From positions 194,885 to 258,884 of the forward strand of contig DF236986.1 of the NCBI GenBank assembly GCA_000708835.1: a stretch of 64,000 nucleotides of DNA, in the 5' to 3' direction. Shown here piece after piece: positions 10,259-25,600 of this stretch; the stretch's first letter is position 1, and each line of letters begins with the position of its first letter. Source of the stretch: Klebsormidium nitens (taxonomy: Eukaryota > Streptophyta > Klebsormidiophyceae > Klebsormidiales > Klebsormidiaceae). The notes beneath the pieces were generated by a model that saw only the letters and a list, made by a program, of their open reading frames with translations, had not been told where the DNA came from and did no database searches. The position numbers were made by a program, and so were the translations under genes.

Positions 10259-13200
10259 TCATCGTTTCCGCCCAGGCTTGGCGCCTTTTTTTGCACTCGT
10301 CGGGGGGTTCGCTGGTACTGCTTGAACGGACCCCTCTCGCAGCTCTGGATCCGCAGATGCTGCCTCCTCGAACGTCCTTTGCGCCTCGAAGTTGAAGAGA
10401 AGGTCTCGAACCTGGGAACGAAGAGAAGAAGTCTGGCGCTCTGCTCTTCTTGATCAAGCAGAAGCGGCTTCACGCGTGAATGTGACGTCAGCAACGACAC
10501 AAAGCAAAAATGCCAGCGGAGCCCTGCTCGTAGACAAAGTTTCGAAACCCTGCTCGTGGACAAGGTTTTGCAACGGAAACGAGGCAGCAATTCACTCAGT
10601 GCGAATAAGGGGGCAATTGCTTGTCGAACCTAGGTCAGTCAGCAGTTTCCCCAAGCAAAACTCGTTGCAACAGAGAAGCGCGGCAGAAACACCGGCAAAC
10701 TGAAAACAACACAAACGTCTGTTAGGAGATAGACCTTAGCTGTACGTCAAAGTTTCCTAAGCCCGCACGGAGCGCCTCAAACCTACCGCTTAGACGTGTG
10801 GAAACGCTGATCTAGTCCAACACGTGACGCCATCGGCTCAATCATGGTTAACAATGTTGCCTCTCGAATCACCCCCAACTTCTGACCTCCAGAGGGATCT
10901 CTTCATTCCAGGACGTCGTATAAAAAAGCTTCTCTTGCCTCCAAGGGGCTCAAACGATGCAGAAGGTAAGTACGCAACTAGACCGACGAGACCCTTACCT
11001 GTTCGTTCAGGTCTTCTATGGTAGCATCCTTGGCCGCCAGCTCCTTCTTATGCCTGCAGCAGAGGGGTCCATGACTGGCTTACTGACTGGGTTAATGAGG
11101 GGGTGCGTGACTGGGTTAACGAGAGTTGCACGACTGGGTTAACGAGGGGTTGCATGACTGGCTTAATGAGGTATGTTAACGCGGGCTTGATGTCACAGAG
11201 CACGTTGCGATACCAGGATCTCTTTCTCTCTTGATCACATCGATTGTAAAAGGTCGGCGCTTGCATCCGCAGGAAGAGCTCGCTCGAACCTGCTCGATCC
11301 GTGCACTAGTCCGATAGGGTGCTGAACGCTTCCCATGTCAACGCGCCGACTCAAAACTTCGAGTTTCCTCAGTGGAGATGCGGGACAGCGCCAAATCGAG
11401 CCCTACAACTTTCGCTCAACCAGAGGCGCCGTATGATACGAAAGCATCCCTTGTCTCCGTGTGGACAAGGTTTGAAGCTTAGATAGAGCTTACTCCGTTC
11501 TCACGTAAAGTCCGATGCTTGCTGGAGGTCAAGGTCAGTTGGAAGGACGGATGGGCTGAGCTATGGGAGGCCGGGGGAGGTAAGGACCTGTCCTCTCACT
11601 GCTTACTCTGGTCTGACTCATTCCTCGCTCAGAGGGGACTGAAGGATATCAGAACGGGTGGAAGGAGAACGCGGACTGCAGTTCGCGCTACTAGACCCCC
11701 ACACCGCCTGGGACTCGATGCACGCGCGAACGGTACGTACTACTTCATGGTCTGACCCGTCGGTGCGACTTTCGCGGCCGAGCTATAGGATGACGATGGG
11801 TATGCTAGGTCGCCAGCTTCTGGCACGCTGAACCTTGCCGGCCAATGACGTTACCAGACCGGCATTCGCGCAAAGAGTACCAAGCGGTGTGGGGGTGCGG
11901 AACTGCAAACTGCGGTTCGCTTTCTCCTTCCATCCGTTCTATCAGGAAAACGAATTGTATGAGCATCAGGCGATGGATGAGGTACGTACCGGTCTTCTCG
12001 CTGCTTCAGCAGCCCCTTGAGTTCCTTCACGTTAGCCGTCAGATCGTTGATCATCTGCACGGGAACGCGACACCGAGTAAGGGGTCACAGACTCAGCTTG
12101 GCCAACCTTGAACGCGTACATACGAGTAAACTGCCGAACGATGTAGCAGCCCCAGGTGTGCCCACTGGATTAACTCCTTACGGACCTCTCCAACGAAGGT
12201 TTCAAACAAAGGAGATGAGGAGCCGAAGAAGATGAAGGATGGAGAAAAGCAGAAGCGTTCTCACCAGCCGCGCCTCTTGCAGCTCTTTTGTGACCTCGAC
12301 TGATTGCTCCACTGCCTCTTCCCTCAAAGCCTCTCCACTTTTTCGAGATACGAACACGAAGTTGAACAACCAACAAAACAAAAGAAGACAGAGATACTCA
12401 AAAGCATTCTAACCTGCCCCGTTTCTTGCAGCTCCTTCTCGACCTCGACTGAATCCCTCCTCGCCTTTTCTTACCAAAAATTTCCTCCGCTTCTCCGAAA
12501 CAGAAAACGGAGAGAAAAGAAAGCAAACAATGTGAAGAGGAACATAGATACGTTTACGCATCCTCACATGCCGCGCTTCTCGCAGCTCCTTTTCGGCCTC
12601 CACGACCCTCGCCCCCGCCTTCTGCGACACTCGATGGTTCGCCTTTTCTACTTCCCGCGCGACGGCCATGTCTCGTTCCAGATCTTTCTGCGCGAGCCGC
12701 TCCTCGAAGTGCTGACGTTGGCTGTCCAGGCACGCCAACGTCATCTGGTTGTACTCCATCGCAATCGCGTCGTATTTGCTCGTCTGCAGAGGAAAGTCTT
12801 CGTTTCAATGATCGGTCTTCATGACGTCTTACAAATTAAAGTACTGTTTCAGGCACAGGATTCTCCGCTGCTTGACTCAAGAAGGCAAACGTTCGACAAT
12901 CTGTGCCTTCAGTGTGCACAGAGTGCACAAGTCTTGCCATCACCAATCGGACGCCGTTATCTGAAGGAACTTCCGTCAACATAAGTCCGAGACACGGTCC
13001 CATACAAACATCCTGCAAATTTGATTCTGCAAAACCCGACATCAAAACGTCACCTGCAGTGCGACCTCCATTTCGGCGTCGATGACGTCCTCGGGGCGTC
13101 CCGGGCGCGCGAGTTCGACGACCTTGCCGTCGTCCAAAGACGAAAGCAGGCGGTGGACGTAGCCGTCACCAGCATAGTCCCACACCTGAATCGCAAACGA

Positions 13201-16200
13201 ATGAATGGATTTCAGAGTCCGAATTTTAACCTCTGAAGCATTTGTGGACGTGTAACAGATGGATGACGTGAGCACGTTCGCCGTCATCTGAAGACGCGAC
13301 CAGATGAAGGGCTTTGCTGTCGCCCAAGTCGTCACACCACAAAAATTCGACAAAATGGTGCGAGTTAGGGTTCCGGGGCTAAATTGGAGCGGCTCACCAA
13401 GGTGAAAGGAGGGGGCTCGCACAAGGCTATGAGTTCTAGAGGGGGCGGTATAATCGAAGCTATCCATCCTGGCCTTCAAAGAAGAAAGGGCGATGGCGAA
13501 GCGGCAGGCTAGGATGGGGGAGCGGGAAGAAAACCACCTCAGGACGTCCCAGCTCTAAACAAAGCGCGCGTTCAAGAAGGCAGGCGACCTCAACTGCATC
13601 TAGAGCCATAGCTACCCTTTTCTGCACTCGTGTGAAAAACGAAAAGGTGCTGAAGATGAGTCTACTCAGATTATAGGGCCCGCAAAACCTGCCAAAGACG
13701 ATCACGGACCTGCAAACGGGGCTCTCTTTGAACGGAGAAACACTGAGGCGCTCTGCAATCTTAGCGGCCTTCGCGCCTTATCACCTTCACCTTCATGAAG
13801 GCTACGCTCTACCGGTCACTATGCGCAGCCAATATCGACCACCTTATTGTTTTAGCCGCCCTTTCGAGAATCTGCAAGCTCACGTTTTGGGTGCCGCACT
13901 CGAGCGAGAATGCGTGCCCCGTCTGCTTGTAGTGGTTCACCGCGTGCTGCATCTTGTAGCGCCCGCAGCCGACGTTCCCGCAGATGACGCACATCCACAG
14001 GTTCTCCGTCGTGCCGCAGTCGTCACACACTGAGTCGGTCGGCTGCTCTTGGACATATCGACAGACCTGGGGCATAGGATATGGGGGTCAGCAACAGGAT
14101 ATGACGTGAGAGGCTTCAGTCTATTTTGAGTTTGTTCCCGCAGATGACGCACATCCACAGGTTCTCCGTCGTGCCGCAGTCGTCACACACCGAGTCAGTC
14201 GGTTGTTCTTGGACGTATCGACAGACCTGGGGGCATACGATATGGCAAGTGAGCAAGGTTAAACGACTGAGGAGGCTCCAGAATGTGTCACTTGAATCCC
14301 TGCGTTAACGTACATCCACAGGTTCTCCGTTGTGCCGCAGTCGTCGCTCACTGAGTCGCACGGCTGCTCTTGGACGTTGCGGCAGACCTGGGGGCATACG
14401 CTATGGCGCATCAGCAATAAGGTATGTCGCAGGAGGCTTTGAAAGTGTCATAATTCTGTGACAGCAGATGCAATCCTTCAAGCGCTGCACGCACCCATCC
14501 TACCCATTGACTAAGCCGACCCGACCAAATACTGGCACTTATCCTTGCACTGAGCTTATCTATCCTTGCACTAGGCTAATATTGCTCAATGATTCTATCG
14601 AAATCCTCAAAGGAACGAATTACCTGGACGTACCGGGAAAGGTGAATCCGCACCGCTTGGAGCACGAAAGAAAATTGGAAACAAGTACTTCCAATCGAAA
14701 AAGACCGGTGCATAGAGCAGCATGAGACAGGAACGTACCGGACAGGTGGAGTCGGACCATTTCGATATACAGCTGCTGTGGAAGGAGTGGTTGCAGACGG
14801 TGATGAGAATGCCGCTGATGTGCGCATCCATCCGTTCTGAAAAGGAGGCAGGGGTCAGACGTCAGCATTGCAGGGCCCACGTCAGTTTCGGTATGTGCAT
14901 GCATCATCCCTGTACTGTCACCCATGTCAGCAGAATTCACTTCACGTCAGCGCATGTCAGCCGTCTCAGCAAAGGCAATAGTATCCAGATGTGGGCGACG
15001 GGAAGAAGGCCTCGAAACGGAGACGGAGACGGCGTTGTGGGCATTGGCAGTGGACGAAAAGTTCGTTCATCAGGACGATATTGGGAATTCTTTCACGTCA
15101 TTGACAGCGACGGCAGAACCGACAAGTCAAAAGTCTATGATCGGGACATCAAAAAAACCGGTTGGAACGACCTGACCATCTGCCAGCTGCAAACCCGTCA
15201 CCACTTTGAGCAGCGTCACTAAACCCACCAATTTTCCGATGTAACCCAGACTTATCTGTTTTCTGCTTGCGTAGACTGCCCGTCTCGCTTACTTCGTCAA
15301 CATCCGCTTTCTCTGTCACGCTGGGCGCCGCACTTGAGTATTCCTTTTCGTATTTGCAATTTAATCTGAACCTAACCCAATCAGCCTCGTTGAAGAGCCT
15401 CGGTGCTTCCGGGCGAACCATTCGATTAGGGCAATTGTAATTCCCTGATATCAGAATGGTTGACAAGAGTCTCCAGTAACACCAGAAACAACTAAACCCA
15501 CAAAACAGACGTACCTAGGCAGACTGGACACGTGGGCAGTTCCACCAGGCCTGCAGGTGGGGTCGACGCCACCTCGTCCGAATCCGTGTACTGGACGTCC
15601 GAGGTAAAGAAAACGTGGCAGAAGATGGGCTGCAAGGAAATGAAGGCAGACTTGAGTTCGAAAATTTACTTTGAAACGAAAACGTCTACACTACTGTTAG
15701 CAACAAGAGTCGGGCTATGAGCATCAGCGGCCGATTAGTGTAAGTGGCATCGTCTATAGATGGAAATGATATCGAGAAGGTCTTTCCTCTGAGAAGCAAA
15801 CGGAATGAGAAGCACACGGAATGGAATGGCATGCTGCTCACAGACGACCGAACCTGCCTGCGTATCCAACTTCGTCAAGCTAATGGGTGTCACCCGAAAA
15901 GGTACCAAAATTGTGTCTGCTTATCTTCCATAACGAGACGAGGAACAATTCGAACGAGCTACTCCGGACAGAAGAAAGTGAAATGAAGACATAAAAGAGG
16001 ATGTTCACGTGTTCCTCCAGGAAGAATGAAAGGATGGTAGTAAAGAGGACATCCAAGCTCACCTCCAGGGAAGAAAACTGCTTCCCGTTGTATGACAGGT
16101 AGAAGTCGTCAGCATGTTCCTGCGAGTCGAACTTAAGCAGGACCATGTACTGATTGGTCGCGTTTTCGTACCTGCAACAAAGCTGTCCAGATTTTAGTTG

Positions 16201-18066
16201 ATGATGCGGAGTGATCAAAGTCAAAAAGCGTAGCTTATGAGTGGTTGGCTCGTCTCTGGATGTCTCGCATGCCTTCAGAATCAATTTGTTGCTCCAGATC
16301 TGACTTCCTGTCTTATGAAGTACGATTTGGTGTGGATTCAACGTTTGGATAAGCTCGTTGCGGCAAGTTAAAATGTTGTATGTCTTCCAGAAGTATCTGA
16401 CGTAATCCATTGATCTCCTTTCTCATGGAGCTCATCCCGATGCAAACAACATTCCGGTGGGATCATTTACGAAAATCCTGTCCGAGGGCCACGAAAGGAA
16501 GCAGGGGCCCCAATCTGCCAGCATTAGATATGATCGGAAGCATTCCAAAAATGGCTCCGATTAAAACCGCCCCAACCGAGAATGGCTTCGAAGATACAAC
16601 GTCAGGCGCTGCATACGCGCGCTTATCTGTCAAACAAATGAAAGCAAGTCCTCAAACCATGACCCCGCCAGGTCATTCCTCATAAGTTGCAAGCCGCGCT
16701 CGCCTGACTATCCTGAGTTTTGAGATGTACGCGAGGTGTTCCCCCGTGAACTGGCAGAAGTCGGCGCCGGACATGTAGGACGGGACTGCCAGCACGCACA
16801 CCTGCTCCGTCCGACCGTCCTGCACAAACACAAAGAGGGTTTATTCTTAACCGCGTTCGACCATTCTTGGTTTAAGAAGGCCCGTCGACAAGTAGTTGGT
16901 GCATCCGTCTGCTCAAAAACTGGTCGATCCTCGGGGCAAGTTACTCTGATGCGAAGGGACTTTGGCAAACTGATTTTCGTGCACAATGCGGGGAGAAATT
17001 TGTCCTTGACGACCTCTGCTCCGGGGCCCGTACTTGGCTGAAGGGCTCACCGCCACATACACAGAGCCTCTGTCTGCCCTTAGGTGGTTATGCACTATTG
17101 TACGTTGTGAAACGAACCGCCCGGGTCTCTTCTTGAAGAAGCCGACATCGATACAGAGCGAGGACTCGAAGAGAAAATTCCATTCAAAGCAACTTTGTGA
17201 AGTAAGCGAATACATGAAAACTATTGAAGTGTGAAGGCAGAGGAGCTCATGCAATCAAACAGATCATCTCTGAAACGAAACGTAGGTTGCAGAAGAAAAG
17301 GCAAGTTGAATTTTCACCACCACACCCCAATCACGTATGATGCCACTCATGGGGGTCTCCAAAGAACCCACGCAAGTCTGAAGCAATCCCAATGAGTTCG
17401 ACATTGCCGGGACACGGTGTTTCGAAAGCATATGTCCAATGAGAGAAAAGCTTATCAGCACTTCACGCACAGCAATCGCTCCAAGCACAGCGATTGGCTG
17501 CTACTGAACAATCAAAGAGAAGATACAGTCCCTCCCTGCTTCTAGCAGTGGTGCCTTTGAAACAATACAGTGTTCCAGAATTGTCTGCTCAAAGATGGCT
17601 CAGGAACTGCAAACTCACAGCATTGCATAGTTGCATCATTTTGGACCGCTGCATTCACTGTGGGGCAAACCTGAGCTCTATATGTGGCAGCATTGCTCAA
17701 GTAGAAGTCAAAATACCGGTGAATTGCCAAGTACGGTCAGCTTGAATCAATCTGGCTCACCGGCAAAACTTGTAGCGCCTCCGTTGATTGCTCCACGTTT
17801 CTGAACAAGTGGACGACCCCAGACCTCTTTTCCATCTTCGGATTTCCTGAAGAAAAGCGCACCGTCTTCAGTTCCCCACCATCGTCTTCTTCCTGTCCGA
17901 CCATGAGCTTCTTCTCTTTGTCCCGCCGCTTCTTGCCCACTGTCACCCAGCCGCCATCCAAGAAGGCGACTTCATCATGCGCCGATTCTCCTTGAGAACT
18001 TCTCTCCCCCGACGTTGAAGTTTCTTCCCCCGCCGCATCAGCGCCCCTGATTTGGACGTGCAACAT
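10259..18066 (-). CDS. BRIZ1: BRIZ/BRAP2-type RING and ZnF-UBP E3 ubiquitin ligase, 11 exons, 515 aa
   Basis: Exons (minus): 18066-17761, 16819-16704, 16171-16063, 15629-15515, 14836-14739, 14066-13884, 13185-13054, 12783-12568, 12054-11990, 11053-10999 and 10411-10259, summing to 516 codons. The BRAP2/RRM-like domain spans about 75-185 (FSSGNPKMEK, then VLAVPSYMSGADF and VLLKFDSQEHADDFY). The RING finger is at 210-251 (CPVCLERMD, CNHSFHSSC, CPVC). The ZnF-UBP is at 249-325 (CDDCG, CVICGNVGCGRY, H and H). A long coiled coil follows at about 354-480 and the tail is basic. Arabidopsis BRIZ1/BRIZ2 have this order and form a heteromeric E3 ligase needed for germination; here the role is inferred by family. 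The gene ends at TGA 10259-10261. It lies head to head with polyubiquitin. The exon 2-3 join fits only if intron 2 uses a GC donor. Confidence 0.9.
12263..12460 (-). repeat. Two junction echoes of BRIZ exon 8 donor side (coiled coil)
   Basis: The last ~36 bases of exon 8 (encoding EKELREARH) with the donor at 12568 recur at about 12416-12450 and 12263-12297, spaced about 153 bp. Both copies are bounded by CAG at the left and by donor-like GTTAG or GTGAGA at the right, forming two possible 35-nt mini-exons (VEVEKELQETGQ-like and VEVTKELQEARL-like). Including either one alone would shift the frame. Confidence 0.75.
14110..14400 (-). repeat. Two junction echoes of BRIZ ZnF-UBP exon acceptor side
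   Basis: The acceptor and first ~85 bases of the ZnF-UBP exon (14066 downward) recur near 14145-14235 and 14305-14395, a period of about 160 bp. Each keeps a CCCCCAG acceptor and codons for VQEQPxDSVxDDCGTTENLWM. The nearer copy runs to CGN, the farther one to WM. Neither ends at a plausible donor and neither includes the GCGRY half, so they are not complete alternative exons. Confidence 0.88.
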
Positions 18067-21587
<3,521 letters not shown>

Positions 21588-22680
21588 ACGATTATGGTAC
21601 TTGTCAGAGAGGTAGCGGCCATTGTGTAGGACGCAAACTGTACAGTGTATATTGTCCAAAGCATTGCTGAAATGGTTCCATATCTCAAGACACTTCCAGT
21701 TCATACAATTCTGACAATGGCATGATTTGCAGAGATGAATCGAAGCTCAGCCAAAATGTTTCATGGTATTGGCAAGACGGACGTTATGACTTGGATATGC
21801 GCACATGCCATGCTACAAAGTGTACATTTCAGTGTTCAAGCCATCTTGTCAGCCAACAAAGATACCTTAATGAGAATCTGCTTTGAGATGTGCTACTATT
21901 CACACTTCCACACTTGGCTGATCGCCAACTTAAACCCCCACCAGGGGTATAAACAGTGCTGGTTACCAGCTTTGCCATAATCATCTTTCGCAACTTGAAA
22001 ATTGCGACGGGCGCATTAGGGCACAACTTGAACATATACAAGAAGGTGCTCCGCCAGCAGAAAAACAAGCCGCTTCTTTCGGTTTTGAGCGGCGGTTTCG
22101 ATCCCCTGGCCTCATCCAATATAGACTGAAACGAAGCCATAGAAAGAAAGACCGCCGAAAACAGAGGAGTAATTACTCCTCCATTTTTGAGATTATATAA
22201 GCTCAGATTTCCAGGACTTGTTCAAGCATGCTGCATGCGCCTTCGGACCGAAAGTTGAATTCCGGCCCTGGCCGTTGGCGAGAATGACAGCCGGTTAATC
22301 GCCCCAAGTTATATCCCCGGTGGGGGTTTAAGAAGTCTTTTGCATAAAAACCCTGATATACCGACCATGCGCCCACGCAATCCATGGATCATGCCATGGG
22401 TTGACAGACTCCTCATCGCAAACATCCAATATACAATATGTATCTGGTCGGCCAACTGAATTTGCAATCGATCCATCCAGCAACTGTGCATATTGATTTG
22501 TCGTGCATGGCAGATTTAATCAGTCTTCAAGCTTGCACGAAATTACGAGTTCATGACCCCCTAGTTAGCTATCAATGCATATATTCGACCATGCTTTACG
22601 TGCTTGACGCACACGGTATGTAACAAAAGTGAAGACTCAGCTTGTCAGGTTGCAGCTGGACATCTGTGCCAACAATTGCA
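21588..22680. other. Intergenic between convergent polyubiquitin and monooxygenase 3' ends
   Basis: No gene seen. A short inverted pair of AAACCCCCACC / GGTGGGGGTTTA lies at about 21931-21944 and 22319-22331, possibly the ends of an old insertion, but the interior gives no further support. Confidence 0.4.
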
Positions 22681-25600
22681 TCAGATTTTGCTATATTGAA
22701 GGTTATGATGTCGCACAGAGAAGATGTCCTGCAAGACTCCCCCTTCGTTGACGTCAGCCAACTCCCGAAGCTCGTCCACTGTCGACCGCCAGGCAATGTG
22801 CCCGTCGGGCCGCACGAGCAGTATCACTCCGGGGCCGATACGTGGCATCGCAGCCCAGCTCTCATGTACATCTACCAGGTGCAAAACGCTTTGATCCGTT
22901 TCCTCATTTCCTATGGGGCTTGTCCGCTCGCTCCTGTTGCCACTGATCTCTTGAGAGTCTGCTTTAGCGCCGTCGGGCCAAATAACGGCCCCACGAATTG
23001 GAAACGGAAGTAAGCTTTGGAGGTCTGCGAGCGCGCGCTTCCAATCGGCGCCATCTCGGTCGACTGAGACGATTAGCCTCAGGAATAGCTGCCCGGAATC
23101 TGTCAGGTCCAAGGTCGATACGGTGTCCTGCAAAGAGGCATGCATCTGCTTCAGCGACGATTCCAAATCCCCATCAGTACCGAGATTCGTTGAAAGCGCA
23201 CTCCTTTGAGCGCCGAACATTTTGAATATGCTCAACATCGGCACGGATACTGGTCTTAACCCTCCCGCACGGGAAACTATGAGGATCCAGAACCGAGACG
23301 AGTTTGTCTTGGGACTTTACCGTAGACGCTCTCAGGATGACCAGGAGAAAGTAGACGTTTGAGAGGGGACTAGGGTTCTGATCAACCCAAAGGAGCGGAT
23401 CTCTTCGAGTAGCAGGAAAGTAACAAGACGAGCAACCATTGAGGATGAACGAGAAGCAAAAGCTCATACGTGCCCCACTCCCAGAAGCAAGTGACGGCAT
23501 CAACCTGCATTGCCAACGAAACTCCATGCATAACGTCACTCAAGCTCTGTGTGGATCCTGACACCAAGTAAGAACCTGACCTTTGTCGCAGACACAGCGC
23601 CAGTTTCGATGTCAATCAGCCCAACTGCGAGCTCGCAGTGGGGCAACCGGAACCCCGGCCGCGTGTCCGGCTCATAGCCGGTCCGCCTGCCCATGGCGTT
23701 TGCCCGCTCCGCACGCTCGATGACGTCAGGCACACCGGTCCAGAGCGCTCCCTGGGTGTACCTGTTGACGTTTTCAGACGGGGATCAGGATAAGCTATGA
23801 GCAATAGGTTCGAAGAGCGTATGAAAAAGTGGAAACATGAGGATGCAATAATGTACACCGTAGCGGGAAGGCCTTGATCCGAAGAAGAGTGACGCCACCT
23901 ATCCGTGAATGACTAATTCGACTTGGTTTTCCATATAATGTTGCATAAGCGCTTTCAGATTCCGTCGGCTGCAGCTGGTTACGCTCGCCCCTTTTCAAAT
24001 CACCCGTCAAGAATCAGTAGTGGTCCGTTTGCTCTCTCGGTCTGGAAGCCTTTTCCCAAAGACTGACAACTCCCAACACGCTAAGGACAACGTTGCTTAG
24101 GATTCCGCTGCGCTAACCGGAATCCGAGGTCCTCCGCCGGAAACTGCAGCTGCAGGCTCTCCCCCTCGCGTATGATCCGCGCGACTTCCGCCAGCCGGGC
24201 CCTGCCCACGGGGTTGTTGGCGTTTAACAGTAGGGGCGACATTTGTGCGCGGCCCAAAGCAAGGCCTCTCTCCAACAGTTCTCTTTGGTAGGTCGCAGGA
24301 AGGAGGCTGATAGGCGGGCGGTTGAGGGTCCGGAGAAGTAACCTGGGCGGTTAAGAGAAAAGGTTTAGGAGCATTTTAACGAGGGTTAGGCGCGGCCCAA
24401 CGGAAGGCCTTTCTCGAGGAGCTCCCTCTGGTAGGCCGCGGGGAGGAGGCTCATTGGAATTTGGGGGCCGGTTGAGCGCCCGGAGAAGTAACCTGGGCGG
24501 TTACGAAGAAGGGTTAGGAACGGGTTAGCAAGTGTTAGGCGCGCCCCAACGTTTTTTTTGAGGAGCTCCCTCTAGTAGGCTGCAGGAGGAGGCTGATCGG
24601 CGGACGGTTGAGCGTCCGGAAAATAAGCTGGGCTGTTAAGAAGAGGTTCAGGAAAGGGTTAGGGAGGGTTAGACGCATCCCAATGCAACTCTCGAGCAGC
24701 TCCCTCTGGTAGGTTTCGGGGAGAAGGCTACAATCATTGGCGGGCCGTTGAGCGTCCGGAAAAGCAGCCTGGGCTGGATTTACAAAGGGTAACGGAGGAA
24801 CCGGTGAGGGTTTAGGCAGCTCGCCAAGGGTTGGCGATGCTAAGTAACAAGACGTATAACGCCCGGAGAGAACAGCGCTGCGGGTGCGGAGAGCTAAGTG
24901 CACAGCACAGCGACCGAATTCTTCCAAACGGACCGGAAGAAAAAGCAAACGTCTAGGTCAAGACCTGGGTCCGTAACTGAGGTTGACGAGGTGAAGTTTT
25001 GAGACAGAGACCCAGGAAAGAGGAAAGTGCTTCTCGGCAGACGGGCCAGAATTCGGACAGAAGCAAGTGAGCCAATTTCAAAACGAACTCTGCAACGTAA
25101 GGAGCATCATCGGAATGTCGTGTTCGGAAAAGATGGAACGTGAACGCCTGAACGCCTGAGAGCCTGACGTTAGCTCGCACAAGACGGCGTCCCGAAACAC
25201 GACCGGACGTCACTCACTTTGCTGCGGCAGGGTCCAACCCCAGCGCGGACGGGATGGCCATGGCGCCCTTGAAGTTGGACACGCTGAGCGCCGTGTTCGC
25301 CTCTGCGATCTGCGGAAAATGTTCGAGAGCTGAGCTGTGCGTCCAATCTAGTTCCGAAGTCTTGCAAAATTGTTTGAGCAGTAGTCACGTTTCCAGTGAA
25401 GGGCTCCGTGTTCGCCTCTGCGATCTGCGGAAAATGTGAAGAGCTGAGCTTCGCGTCCAGCCTAGTTCTGAGCCTGCGGAAACTCTAAGTAGCATCCACG
25501 TCTACAATAAACCACGTTTCCAATAGAGGGCGCCTTGTTCGTTTCTGCAAGCTGGATCACGGTCAGGAAGACCTAAACTCTTGATCAATGCAATTTCAAG

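Noticed and set aside
23130-23244. Upstream extension of the last monooxygenase exon
   Set aside because: The acceptor at 23128-23130 gives the correct phase and the family's STLDL start; the upstream frame has no phase-compatible acceptor.
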